Part shown: piece by piece, positions 36,101 to 44,843 of the stretch | Position numbering within the stretch: position 1 is the first letter of the stretch | Layout of the letters: every line of letters starts with the position of its first letter | Origin: Ochrobactrum sp. RH2CCR150 | GTDB lineage: Bacteria > Pseudomonadota > Alphaproteobacteria > Rhizobiales > Rhizobiaceae | Length of the DNA: 64,000 nt | Reading direction: 5' to 3' | Assembly (NCBI GenBank): GCA_014138095.1 | Contig: JACGXE010000010.1 | Location: 1 to 64,000 of the forward strand | Notes under the pieces: generated by a model | Databases searched by the model: none | What the model saw: only the letters and a program-made list of their open reading frames with translations | What the model was told of the DNA's origin: nothing | Translations under genes and position numbers: made by a program

Positions 36101-38239
36101 CAGATGGTTGCTGCGATGTCCAATCTGATTGCCCCAAAGCTCATCTTTCCCGCGCCAAGCGGATTCAACAAACAGCAATTCCGGAGCAAAAGCCTCAAGC
36201 TGATCCCGCCAGTCATCTGGAGTAAGCTGCATGAGAACGGCTTCGCTCTCATAGGAAGCATAGGTGAAGTCATCCATAATGCAGGCTATCTTGAGCGCCT
36301 TGAGTTGCTGTGCGCTGTAACCCGCCTTTTCAAAGGTGATTGAAGGCAATTTCAGTTTCGCAGGGACCAAGCGTGCAGGTTTGAAATCGCCTTTGGTCCG
36401 TAGCTTGGCATCTTTCGATATATCTCGAAGACGCTGCGGCAAGAGCGCTAGACCTTGCCAGGATTTGCTTGCCTGAATGAGCGCATAACCAAGCTGGAAC
36501 GAGATCATATTGCGGGTTCGCAAAACTTTCGTTTCAGCCAGAACGCGCCCTCTTTCGGCGGCTTCGACCTTGGTTTGCAGCAGCATGATTTGGGCACTGG
36601 AGCGTTGAACCTGCCGTTGCAATTCTTCGTTGCGGATGCCGGTACTGCGGCCGTCCAATTCCGCTGCTTCAAGCCTGCCGAATGTCGCCTGGTGCAGCTC
36701 CTTTTCAGCTTGCAGTTCTTTTTGGGTCTGATCGTGGGCGAGTTTTCGCTGCACGGCATCCGTACGCAATCGCGCTAGAGTGTGCTCGGCTTCTTGCAGA
36801 CTGGAGGTCAACAATCCGATCTTCTCATCCTTGTTGGTAAGTTCAAACTGCAACTCACCGATTTGACTTTCCAACACCCGACGCTGGAACCGCTCGCTTT
36901 CCTGTAGTTTTGCGAACAGCTCTAGTTCGGTCTTACCGCGACTGACTTCAGCGAGCGCATCCTGCAATTCACCGGAAAGACGCACGATCTCCTGATCCTG
37001 ATCGTCTCGTTCGGCACGAAGCTGCTTTAATCGTCCTGCTGCGATAGTCGTCTCGTTCGTCTGCGTGGCAAGCCGTTCACCAGCTTCTTTGAGCAGTATG
37101 TCAACGGCATCAAGACGGGCTTCCGCCAGAATGATTTTCTTCTCAGCAACAAGCCGCTCATGTCGTTCACTCTCAAGTGTTTCAGCGAGCTGTTCCGACT
37201 CGTGCTTGAACCGTTCGGTCAGAGTTTCGAGGGCGGTGTGCTCTGCTGACAGACGGGCGAAGTCCTGAGCAGACGCGGCCTTTTCCAGCTTTGCCCTCTG
37301 CAAGCTGCCTTCCAGCAGATCAACACTGTCAGCGATCTCGGCACCCTTGCCTCGGTAAACATCAATTTCGGCATTAAGCGCAACAACCCGCTCTTCCGCG
37401 AGCAACTGGATTATTTCTGCCTGCGATAAGGTGTCTATCAGTGTGGCGTTCTGCTCGTCGATGGATTGAAGCCGAGCCTTCAGCTTATCAACCTTGTCCG
37501 TCAATGCGCCTGATTTGGAAATCAAATCGCGTTCAACGCTTTGAAAGGCCCGCTCCACTTCCAGTAGCAACGCCTCGGACGGTACGCCATCGAGCTCGCG
37601 GGACTCGCCGCGCCTCCGACCGACAAAGCCAATCCATTTGCCGAAGAATTTTACCTCCTCGATGTCAAAATGCTTAGACAGCAATCGCCAGGGTCCAAGC
37701 AGATAGAATGTGTGTTTGTGGTCTGGCCAGTCGTTGACACCAAAGGGCACGGTAACGATAACCGTTCCATTTTCATTGAGCAGTCGGGCGGCAGCGCTGA
37801 CGAATTCATCCGGCTTCGTCAAATGCTCCAGCACTTCGCTCATGATGACAGTGTCGAATGTTTCGGCTCCGAAATCTGTGCCTATGAAATCGCCATGAAT
37901 GAACCTGACGCTTTGTCGTACATGGGCGGGTTCACGCGCGATGAATTGACGTGCCTCATCAATTGATCGCTTGGAAATGTCGAGCGCAATGACGGAGCGT
38001 CGTTCTCGCCCAAGCAGGATCGACGTTATGCCCTGACTGCAACCAACATCGAGGATGCGTATCCCCTTGGTGCGTTCGCATATCCAATGAATGCGCTCAC
38101 GTGTGGACTGGGCAAACTCTTGTCCAAGCTGGCCAAGATAGGCTTCCATGATGCGGTCATGTAGGTCCGGCAACAGTGCGGCTTCCGCAAGTCCGGCATT
38201 GTTCGTCTGTTCAGATATGTCTGGCGATTGAAGGGTCAT
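33110..38239 (-). CDS. Giant multidomain capsule glycosyltransferase/methyltransferase
   Basis: 1709 residues without interruption. Order by eye: SAM methyltransferase about 30-205 (RILDVGCSQGITSILLG, VIMSEVLEHL); long coiled coil about 220-575; CgeB-like glycosyltransferase about 645-960 (LLFVESAWRG, IPTVFWNKED); a region about 970-1150 that begins like a family 2 glycosyltransferase (DILVVSYADDLAIFDRILTN) but lacks a clear DxD; a beta-rich segment about 1205-1315; a GT4-type glycosyltransferase about 1330-1700 (IIHNPIDTDLF, RLIGDG, RDEAMSSGLVPVTTGISAIP). It lies between wecC and the CgeB-like gene. It probably polymerises the repeat unit and may methylate or terminate it, the coiled coil perhaps acting as a length ruler as in WbdD-type proteins. 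That role is inference. Confidence 0.8.
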   Translation of the reverse strand: MTLQSPDISEQTNNAGLAEAALLPDLHDRIMEAYLGQLGQEFAQSTRERIHWICERTKGIRILDVGCSQGITSILLGRERRSVIALDISKRSIDEARQFIAREPAHVRQSVRFIHGDFIGTDFGAETFDTVIMSEVLEHLTKPDEFVSAAARLLNENGTVIVTVPFGVNDWPDHKHTFYLLGPWRLLSKHFDIEEVKFFGKWIGFVGRRRGESRELDGVPSEALLLEVERAFQSVERDLISKSGALTDKVDKLKARLQSIDEQNATLIDTLSQAEIIQLLAEERVVALNAEIDVYRGKGAEIADSVDLLEGSLQRAKLEKAASAQDFARLSAEHTALETLTERFKHESEQLAETLESERHERLVAEKKIILAEARLDAVDILLKEAGERLATQTNETTIAAGRLKQLRAERDDQDQEIVRLSGELQDALAEVSRGKTELELFAKLQESERFQRRVLESQIGELQFELTNKDEKIGLLTSSLQEAEHTLARLRTDAVQRKLAHDQTQKELQAEKELHQATFGRLEAAELDGRSTGIRNEELQRQVQRSSAQIMLLQTKVEAAERGRVLAETKVLRTRNMISFQLGYALIQASKSWQGLALLPQRLRDISKDAKLRTKGDFKPARLVPAKLKLPSITFEKAGYSAQQLKALKIACIMDDFTYASYESEAVLMQLTPDDWRDQLEAFAPELLFVESAWRGKDELWGNQIGHRSNHLVELVEWCKHRRIPTVFWNKEDPVHYETFLNTAVLFDHVFTTDIDCIGRYKAALGHDNVWLLPFACPTSRFNPIETYAREQAFSFAGAYYARYPERNGDLASIISALAENHKVAIYDRNYGQDDPRYQFPPEFQPFIVGNLSYEQIEKAYKAYTHAINMNSIKQSQSMFARRVYELLGSNTITISNFSRGVRKLFGDLVICSDNGDEILRSLDGISDDTSARKFRLAGLRKVMSEHTMQDRLAYVASKVLRTQPAQLLPDILVVSYADDLAIFDRILTNFHRQTYQKKRLLVVTNGFVVEPQDNILVHAIDGAHLHEARFSSLTGSARYVAGMVETDYYGRHYLTDLALATRYFNGEAIGKHDHYYVSESADGIELSDTGHRYRPGKTVMAKSAIIAASVIEDDAVNDWIADLHRKVVTVDRALFIDEFNYCENGTAATAAALEQVDDAHFDAGLSMSSIIARAEAIAADSMPTGADSAISAPDLASHFKTTRSEYLTLAVQDQRWRMSSILPDGKHEYVYASRELEPAALGFSDTAKLHLETTPGLNVQCVLVYLDAKRQKLSHEIFHANQNATCTLPDNTSLVRIGLRLYGPGTAEVKRLFKGHKATVPGALLGKARHLVLTNHYPRYDDLYRNGFVHSRVKHYIKRNVPVDVFRFQANATLSYHEFEDVDVTTGGTEALDKLIGDSRFESIAVHFLDPVMWQVLERHIDKVRVNVWIHGAEIQPWHRREFNFRNDLERQAEKAKSQQRLEFWQKLLAKQHDNLHIIFVSKNFSEEVMEDLGFRLAEWRYSIIHNPIDTDLFAYQKKDVGLRQRILSIRTYASKKYANDLSVAAILALKDEPFLPALEFRLIGDGQLFDEETLPLQGFKNVFLEKRFVSHSEIVALQENYGVFLTPTRWDSQGVSRDEAMSSGLVPVTTGISAIPEFLDESCGYLTKPEDATGLAAAIADLYKHPQKFLDMSRAAAKRVRSQSSANEIIRQELALICGFHVEASS

Positions 38240-38248
38240 GTTTGTGTC

Positions 38249-39568
38249 TCAACCCTCAACCGCATTCTGGCGCGCCTTGCGAGGTTTAGCGGTTCGCTGG
38301 TTCGCGAGCAGCCCCACCACATCAATGATCTGCTGGTCATCACGTAAGGATTGTTCTGCAAGGAATTGGAATGATCGGTGCGCGACCAGAACCAGCAATA
38401 TATCAGCCTCTTCCACTGCGACGGGAATATCCACCAGTCGGGCTTTAGGCAGGCGTGGTGGGAGCTTTTCGATATTCGGTTCAACAACTATCAGCTGCTC
38501 TCCAAATTCTTTATAGAGCGCAATAGCTATTTCCAGCGCGGGGCTTTCGCGCAGGTCATCAATATCTGGTTTGAACGAAAGTCCGCAGACAGCAATCACA
38601 GGCTTTCTTCCATTATGATGCTCAAAGTTTGCAGCCGCTGCCCGAAGTTTTTGCAAAGTCCAATCAGGCTTTGAATTGTTCACATTGCGCGCCGCGCGCA
38701 CGAGATGCGCCAGATCCGGCGCTCCGGCCACGATGAACCAGGGATCGACGGCAATGCAATGACCGCCGACTCCAGCGCCAGGCTGAAGAATATTGACCCG
38801 GGGATGACGGTTCGCCAGACGGATCAATTCCCAGACATCGATACCGCTTCGGTCGCAGATTAGCGAAAGCTCGTTCGCATAAGCGATGTTCACATCACGA
38901 AATGCGTTTTCCGCAAGCTTGCACATTTCCGCTGTGCGCACATCTGTGGCAATGCATTCGCCTGTGACAAACACCTTGTAGAGCGCCCTTGCGGCCGCTG
39001 CGCAGCGTGGTGTTACCCCACCGATAATGCGATCATTGTGTACCAGTTCATCCAGCACCTTGCCGGGTAGTACACGTTCAGGACAATGGGCAATCCGGAT
39101 ATCAGAAGCCTCACCCGCATCCTGCGGGAAGGTTAAGTCAGGACGGGCCTCCGCAAGCCATTCCGCCATTTTTTGGGTCGCACCCACGGGAGAGGTTGAC
39201 TCCAGAACCACGAGGTTTCCAGTTGTGAGTACAGGTGCGATAGCGCGCGCCGCGGCCTCTATATAAGACAAATCGGGTTCGTGGTTCGAGCCGACGAATG
39301 GTGTTGGCACAGCAATCAAAAAGGCGTCAGCGGGACCAACTATAGTGGATGCACGAAGATAACCGCCCAAGACCACTTGCCTGACGCAATCTTCAAGACC
39401 AGGTTCAACGATATGCACCTCACCCCTGTTAGTGGTCGCAACAACGGACACGTTAACATCGACGCCCTGCACGCTGAGGCCATGTTGGGCGAAGACCGTG
39501 GCTGTTGGGAGGCCGATGTAACCAAGGCCGATTACGCATAAGGTTTCGTAGGCAAAAAAATGCTGCAT
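38249..39568 (-). CDS. wecC: UDP-N-acetyl-D-mannosamine dehydrogenase (WecC type)
   Basis: 439 residues from the ATG at 39568; a longer reading overlaps wecB. UDP-sugar dehydrogenase features: Rossmann motif VIGLGYIGLPTATVFAQHG, VLESTSPVGAT, RIAHCPERVLPG, the central-domain KLAENAFRDVNIAYANELS and the catalytic cysteine in GAGVGGHCIAVDPWF. It oxidises UDP-ManNAc to UDP-ManNAcA using NAD. It follows wecB by 13 bases, and together they would supply N-acetylmannosaminuronic acid for the capsule. WecC rather than UDP-glucose dehydrogenase is favoured by the wecB pairing. Confidence 0.88.
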   Translation of the reverse strand: MQHFFAYETLCVIGLGYIGLPTATVFAQHGLSVQGVDVNVSVVATTNRGEVHIVEPGLEDCVRQVVLGGYLRASTIVGPADAFLIAVPTPFVGSNHEPDLSYIEAAARAIAPVLTTGNLVVLESTSPVGATQKMAEWLAEARPDLTFPQDAGEASDIRIAHCPERVLPGKVLDELVHNDRIIGGVTPRCAAAARALYKVFVTGECIATDVRTAEMCKLAENAFRDVNIAYANELSLICDRSGIDVWELIRLANRHPRVNILQPGAGVGGHCIAVDPWFIVAGAPDLAHLVRAARNVNNSKPDWTLQKLRAAAANFEHHNGRKPVIAVCGLSFKPDIDDLRESPALEIAIALYKEFGEQLIVVEPNIEKLPPRLPKARLVDIPVAVEEADILLVLVAHRSFQFLAEQSLRDDQQIIDVVGLLANQRTAKPRKARQNAVEG

Positions 39569-39581
39569 GAACGTGGTCCCG

Positions 39582-40742
39582 TCAGGAATACAGTGCGGAT
39601 GCATGTTTGCGACCAAGACCAGTCGAAAAATTTTGTAGGGCTCTTACGATGGCAATTGAGGCTGTTCCATTGCCATAGGGGTTCTGAGCTGTTGCCATTT
39701 GATTGTAGACGTCGGGATCAAGAAGCAGCTCTCGGACGCCGTCGAATATGCGGATTCGGTCGGCTCCAACCAATCTGGCAGTGCCAGCTGCGACAGCTTC
39801 GGGGCGTTCGGTGGTTTCACGCATCACCAGAACGGGCTTGCCGAATGTCGGCGCTTCTTCCTGCACACCGCCAGAATCTGTGAGTATCAGGTAGGAGCGT
39901 TTCATTAACCAGACGAAAGGCAGGTAGTCCTGAGGTTCGATCAGGTAAATATTTGAAATTCCGCACAGAAGTCGCCCAACAGGTTCGCGGACACTGGGAT
40001 TCAAATGCACTGGATAGACAAAATCAACATCCGGGAAATGGCGGGCGAGATCGCAAACCGCCTCGCAGATGTTTTCAAAACCAGAACCTAAATTCTCACG
40101 GCGATGCCCGGTTATCAGCACGAGCGGCGCCTTCGCGCGCAAAAAGTTGAAGCGCTTACGCATTGTATTGTCAAGCTGGGCGTCCTGAGTGAAAAGCTGC
40201 TCGGTATGAACCAGAGCATCGATCACCGTATTTCCCACCACGGTGATGTTTCGTGCCGGAATGCCTTCCAGCAGCAGATTTGTTCGCGCATTTTCAGTCG
40301 GCGCAAAATGGAGCGCTGCTAGCGCGCCGGTCAGTTTGCGATTGGCTTCTTCCGGCCACGGCGAGTAGAGATTACCAGTACGCAAACCGGCCTCTACATG
40401 CCCGATTGGCGTCCGATGAAAATAGGCCGCAAGGCTGGCACTGAAAGTCGTCGAAGTATCGCCATGAACCAGAACGATATCAGGAGAAAAGTCGTCGAAC
40501 ACCGCGTCCATACCGAGAAGAATAGCGCTCGTGATATCGCCGAGTGTTTGGCCGGGTTTCATGATGTCCAGATCATAATCCGGGGTCAGCTCAAAAAGCT
40601 GTAGCACTTGGTCCAGCATTTGTCTGTGCTGAGCCGTTACGCACAAGCGCGCTTCGAATCCTTCAGTATCGGAGAGACCTCTCACGACAGGCGCCATCTT
40701 GATCGCTTCGGGCCGCGTGCCGAAGACCGTTAGTACTTTCAT
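39582..40742 (-). CDS. wecB: UDP-N-acetylglucosamine 2-epimerase (non-hydrolysing)
   Basis: 386 residues from MKVLTVFGTRPEAIK (ATG at 40742, GGGGGC upstream); five extra residues are possible. Signature regions: VHGDTSTTFSASLAAYFH, GHVEAGLRTGNLYSPWPEE, VLITGHRRENLG, SYLILTDSGGVQEEAPTFGK and VMRETTERPEAV. It converts UDP-GlcNAc to UDP-ManNAc. It sits between the export lipoprotein gene and wecC in the capsule operon. Confidence 0.93.
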   Translation of the reverse strand: MKVLTVFGTRPEAIKMAPVVRGLSDTEGFEARLCVTAQHRQMLDQVLQLFELTPDYDLDIMKPGQTLGDITSAILLGMDAVFDDFSPDIVLVHGDTSTTFSASLAAYFHRTPIGHVEAGLRTGNLYSPWPEEANRKLTGALAALHFAPTENARTNLLLEGIPARNITVVGNTVIDALVHTEQLFTQDAQLDNTMRKRFNFLRAKAPLVLITGHRRENLGSGFENICEAVCDLARHFPDVDFVYPVHLNPSVREPVGRLLCGISNIYLIEPQDYLPFVWLMKRSYLILTDSGGVQEEAPTFGKPVLVMRETTERPEAVAAGTARLVGADRIRIFDGVRELLLDPDVYNQMATAQNPYGNGTASIAIVRALQNFSTGLGRKHASALYS

Positions 40743-40837
40743 ATGCCCCCACATCATTTGTCGGAGCGTTCCCGTGCGAAACCGGATAATGGAAGCGCTG
40801 ATTTATCTCTTAGTCTGGTCGGCCTGCTTGAAACCGT

Positions 40838-41986
40838 TTATTCGCCAAGAACCTCAGCCGTTCGGGCAGCGCCGAGAACCGGAGAAACGATTAGCGTCAG
40901 AAACTTGCTCAACTCGGCAGCGGGATGGTTGGCGACATAGATGACGTCCTTGTCTCGCATCTGAAATGACTGGGAAAGAAAGAAGGATTCAGGCTTGTTG
41001 AAGTTAAGCCTGTATATAACTGGTACACGTCGAGTATCGTCTATTGGCAATCGGTCTGCCCGACTACCGGACATTTGTTGCACAAGTCCGTAAGGTTCGA
41101 ACCTGAAGATAAAGACACCACCAGCATCGGCAGATCGGTCACTCAGACCACCCACTTGTGCCAAGGCTTCAGATAAAACGAGCTTTTCGGCCGGGAAAGC
41201 AACGAGCTGACTATTCTTGACCGCGCCAAAGGCTGAGAAAGTGCGTGGCTGGTGTGTCACGGTTATATTGTCGCCGGAAGCTAGCCAGATGTTATCATCT
41301 GGATAGTTGACAGCATCTTCAAGCCGCACGGTCGCGTTGGCTGCGCCCCTTGTCACCGTCGCAATGCTTTCGAAAATCGCTTTTTTGGTTCCGCCCGCAA
41401 GCGCAACGGCATCCAATAGCTTTAGACCGCGCAACGGTACCGGAAAGGGCCCGGAACTTGCCACGTCCCCCGTGACAATCAGTACTTTACTTCGATTTTC
41501 GGTCACGAGGACTTGAATCTGCGGCTCTACCGCCTTGCCTTTCAGTCCCACTTCAATCGTGCGACGTAACGCTTCGGCGCTCTGCTCCGCAGCGCGCACC
41601 TGCCCGATATAGGGGATGAACACCATACCCCGCTCATCGACAATCAGCTGCAGCGTAGCGCTCTTTTTCTCTGCCGTCGAAAACAAACCGTCAGGAGCTG
41701 CCTCCCAGATATTCACCGCAAGCCCGTCACCTGCACCGATCGTCATCGCTTGCCTGTTGCCAAGTTTACCCTTGAAACTCGCGGGAATGCCGCCGAATGA
41801 GTAATTCCTTAGGACGGACAGTGCAGCGGCATTGAGTGGCACGACGACATAGCTTTTACTTTCGGCTTTTGTGGTTGTTTTGGTACCAACCGCTGCGGTC
41901 AGGGGGCCGCTGCCGGGAACTGCTGTGCAGCCCACAAGACCGGGAATGGTGATAGCTGTTACGAGAAGGTGTGCGAACTTTTTCAT
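40838..41986 (-). CDS. Outer-membrane capsule export lipoprotein (CtrA/BexD/KpsD type)
   Basis: 382 residues. A lipoprotein signal peptide ends in the lipobox LVGC (Cys about 20). An export (PES) domain follows (about 80-165; DGLAVNIWEAAPDG, VDERGMVFIPYIGQV) and then SLBB-like repeats (about 165-300; VTGDVASSGPFPVP, LLDAVALAGGTKK, FSAFGAVKNSQL, LVLSEALAQVGGL). It forms the outer-membrane channel contacting KpsE. The start overlaps the kpsS stop by one base. It belongs to the OPX/Wza superfamily and, given kpsMTECS, works in ABC-dependent export. Confidence 0.9.
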   Translation of the reverse strand: MKKFAHLLVTAITIPGLVGCTAVPGSGPLTAAVGTKTTTKAESKSYVVVPLNAAALSVLRNYSFGGIPASFKGKLGNRQAMTIGAGDGLAVNIWEAAPDGLFSTAEKKSATLQLIVDERGMVFIPYIGQVRAAEQSAEALRRTIEVGLKGKAVEPQIQVLVTENRSKVLIVTGDVASSGPFPVPLRGLKLLDAVALAGGTKKAIFESIATVTRGAANATVRLEDAVNYPDDNIWLASGDNITVTHQPRTFSAFGAVKNSQLVAFPAEKLVLSEALAQVGGLSDRSADAGGVFIFRFEPYGLVQQMSGSRADRLPIDDTRRVPVIYRLNFNKPESFFLSQSFQMRDKDVIYVANHPAAELSKFLTLIVSPVLGAARTAEVLGE

Positions 41987-43296
41987 TAAGCTGCGTCCTT
42001 CAGAACGTCGCGTCGAACAGCCGGAGAACGGATCGCATCAATGACGGCCTTACAACTTGCTTCCATTCCGTTCGCAGTAAAAAAATCTCCGGGTCGCAAG
42101 CAGTGTTTCCTTATCCAAGCGATGTAACGCTTTCGCAGGCGCGCATGAGCAACTGTTCCACTCTTCCAAAATGCATCAAAATCCGGTTTTCCGAACGCAC
42201 AAGTAGCAAGGTCACTATTGGCATAAACCGCGTCTCCAATAACCAGAAGTCGAACTCCGTGATGAATGGCGGAGAAGCCAGATGTGCTGTTGATGGTGAT
42301 CATGCCAGCCGAATGGCGCGTCAGATGGCCAATTGACCCCACATCCACGAGGTCGACGCGATTGCGGATGCCAAGTTTGGTGGCTGTTTCATCTATGAGA
42401 CAACGATCATTGTCGCGTCCGCGTTCAAGCGGATGTATCTTGAAAACCAAACGAAGAGTTTCTGGGGCAGATACCGCAAAGCTATCGAGCACTTCGGTTA
42501 TCAAACGCGTGTTGTTCCAGCCTATGGCAGATTGCTTCAGCTGGGTATCCTGCGCGACCTGTAGCGCCACAACAAAATACTGACCAACATGATGTTCCAG
42601 AAGATGCTCGATGATGGCCCTATTCTTGGACTGTCTCCAAAACCATCGGTGTAGATTTCTGATCCAACATACAGTTTCCCGAAAGCCATCGATATTGCGG
42701 TGCAGAAGTTGTCGCTGTCTGCCTCTCGCAAAAACTGCAATGGCCCCGTAATAGAGGCCCCCATAGGCACACATTGCTGGGAAATTCCGTCGATCAGCCC
42801 TATAGGATTCTTCAGTCTCGATCTGAATGTTGCGTGGTGGTAACTGCCTGGCAATTGGAGACATTGCGTTGTTTGCTCCAAACTCCAGCGTGATCGCGCC
42901 AGGGCGTATATATCCCTCTTCAAGTGAAATCACAGCCAGTCCCAGCTCATCAGCCACCCGGCGTGCAACGACATGAACCGGGCGTTCTGATCCGAAGAGA
43001 ACCATATGCGTGATTGCCTTTTTCTTGATCTGCACACAAAGCCAATCTTGAAGACCATCCATGTTGCCGCGATAGATCAAAGTGCCGTTGGCAAGCCCTG
43101 CGAACAGCCGGTCTCCCGGGTTGAACAGAACCTGAAAGCAGTGAAAGCTCAGCTGTTTCAGTCTTTTCCGAAGTCGATAAAAGAATGGGCCGACAGGTCC
43201 TTGTAGCAGGAGAACCCGTTGCCATGGTTCAGGTTTCAACTCGTCTCTGGGATCAGCCCGCACAATGATTTCCTGCCGTCTCGCGCGATAATTCAT
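41986..43296 (-). CDS. kpsS: Capsule Kdo transferase (KpsS/LipB)
   Basis: 436 residues. KpsS-family signatures: RVLLLQGPVGPFFYRLRKRL, FNPGDRLF, VISLEEGYIRPGAITLE, RLVFKIHPLERG and SAGMITINSTSGFSAIHHGV. KpsS transfers the first Kdo to the phosphatidylglycerol anchor, before KpsC. It is the first gene of the capsule operon, with 278 bp upstream that should contain the promoter; no strong ribosome binding site was seen before the chosen ATG, so the start may lie slightly further in. The upstream gap holds a CGGTCT/AGACCG inverted repeat (43475-43492) of unknown role. Confidence 0.88.
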   Translation of the reverse strand: MNYRARRQEIIVRADPRDELKPEPWQRVLLLQGPVGPFFYRLRKRLKQLSFHCFQVLFNPGDRLFAGLANGTLIYRGNMDGLQDWLCVQIKKKAITHMVLFGSERPVHVVARRVADELGLAVISLEEGYIRPGAITLEFGANNAMSPIARQLPPRNIQIETEESYRADRRNFPAMCAYGGLYYGAIAVFARGRQRQLLHRNIDGFRETVCWIRNLHRWFWRQSKNRAIIEHLLEHHVGQYFVVALQVAQDTQLKQSAIGWNNTRLITEVLDSFAVSAPETLRLVFKIHPLERGRDNDRCLIDETATKLGIRNRVDLVDVGSIGHLTRHSAGMITINSTSGFSAIHHGVRLLVIGDAVYANSDLATCAFGKPDFDAFWKSGTVAHARLRKRYIAWIRKHCLRPGDFFTANGMEASCKAVIDAIRSPAVRRDVLKDAA

Positions 43297-43574
43297 ATGG
43301 GCGAGAAAGCGCTCGAAATACGCGATCGCCTTGCCCCATTCTTTACCTGGATTTACCGTTGGCCCGATACCCGCCTTACATTCGTTGCAAAGCAGAATAG
43401 CAATTCAAACGTGATCGCAGAGCTGACAAAGCGAACAGGAAGCAGCTAAAATAGCGGGCAATCCTGTCGATAGCCGGTCTGTACGGAGACCGCGAGCTTG
43501 ACGTTGGCAGCACCGCAAGCGAGAAGTATATATTTATGGTTGAATGGTGTAGATCGCGCCGTTAAACTGCGCGA

Positions 43575-44843
43575 ATGGCAATTTTTAAAGATATTGATGG
43601 CCTGCTATCGCAGACTGGTCGACTTCTAGCTAGGTTTTGGCCTCAGCTGCTTCTGGTTGGCGCAATTGGATACATAGCACGTGACTTGCTGATGGGCGCG
43701 GCGGTTGCGACCGGTCTCAAGTTTCCGCTGGGCGGCATGGTCATTCTGTCACTGGTTGTTTTGGTCAAGCTCCTTGTCGTCATCACGATGTTTGCAGTTT
43801 TGCGACCCGGTTTGCCTGCGCTAACCGCCTTGCGTGAAAATTCGGCTCCAAGGGCGAGTCCCCGAAAAGACGATAAGCGTAGCGACCGCATGCTTATGGT
43901 GGCAGCCGCAGCCATTCTGCCATTTTTTGCTTATTATGCCGCTTGGGGATTTCTGGGTGACACAATTCGCGAGTATTCGCGACTGGCCTTTGATCGCGCA
44001 GCTTTCGGGGAGAAAATTCAGATTTTCGATCTCGTGCGATCCCGAAGTCTGATTGCGGCGATCGTTCTCTGCTGGTTCATACGGTGGATTGCGAAGAAAA
44101 GCGCGGACAAGACGCAATCGCCATGGCTCCGCTTGTTGATCGTGGCAGCAGATGCAAGCTGGATATTCATTGGTCTTTATGCTCTCGATAAATGGAAAGA
44201 CGATTTTATCGCATGGTTGGGAGCAGCTTCGTTTCTCGAGTATCTTGAAGCTCATGCGACCTGGTTCTCAATTCAGGCCTATGCCGCAGCTCCAGAGTCT
44301 GTCCCTGTTGAGTTTCGCCAACCAAGTTTCATCGAGCAGGCAAAAAACCTGTTCTTTTATGCACTGCTGCCGCTTGTCTGGTTGGTGATGGCATCCATTA
44401 TCTATGGCTATGACCTGTCCGCAAAGCGGGCATCAGTCCCTCCTCTCCCCTCACGCGTGACCACGTTACGGGTTTGGCTAATGGACTTTGCTGCTCATTA
44501 TCTGGGCGGCTATCGTTCGCGGTATCGACCAGTATGGACGTGTCTGCGGCTTGTGTTCGGGGCCGGACTTGGAACGCTGTTGAGTTTCATCGTGTTTTAT
44601 AAAGCAATCAGCTGGGGCGGCGCCTGGATCTGGTATGCCATCACGCATACTATCGGCCCTTATGATATTGGAACATGGCAACGCATCTCCGATATACTGG
44701 TCATCCTGATAGGAAGCCCATCAGAGCTTGACGGTGGTATTGTGCTTGATGCCGTGCGGGTTGCACTTCTGGCAGCCGTGCTTGAATATGCAGTTGCTGG
44801 TGCTACTTCAAAAGCAGGCTCTGATGCGGTTCGCCCCGCATAG
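43575..44843 (+). CDS. Multi-span membrane protein of unknown function
   Basis: 422 residues, not recognised. About seven to nine hydrophobic segments; a charged loop at about 90-105 (RASPRKDDKRSDRM) separates the first pair of spans from the rest. No catalytic motif, Walker motif or transporter signature is evident. The C-terminus overlaps the convergent gene below by 41 bases. It lies opposite three genes (44803-46528) that encode single-span anchored proteins, and the four may act together, which is inferred from position only. Start chosen at the first ATG after the 278-bp gap. Confidence 0.7.
   Translation: MAIFKDIDGLLSQTGRLLARFWPQLLLVGAIGYIARDLLMGAAVATGLKFPLGGMVILSLVVLVKLLVVITMFAVLRPGLPALTALRENSAPRASPRKDDKRSDRMLMVAAAAILPFFAYYAAWGFLGDTIREYSRLAFDRAAFGEKIQIFDLVRSRSLIAAIVLCWFIRWIAKKSADKTQSPWLRLLIVAADASWIFIGLYALDKWKDDFIAWLGAASFLEYLEAHATWFSIQAYAAAPESVPVEFRQPSFIEQAKNLFFYALLPLVWLVMASIIYGYDLSAKRASVPPLPSRVTTLRVWLMDFAAHYLGGYRSRYRPVWTCLRLVFGAGLGTLLSFIVFYKAISWGGAWIWYAITHTIGPYDIGTWQRISDILVILIGSPSELDGGIVLDAVRVALLAAVLEYAVAGATSKAGSDAVRPA

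Noticed and set aside
40104-40322. Short plus-strand open frames in the capsule operon
   Set aside because: Antisense to wecB; nothing supports their expression.
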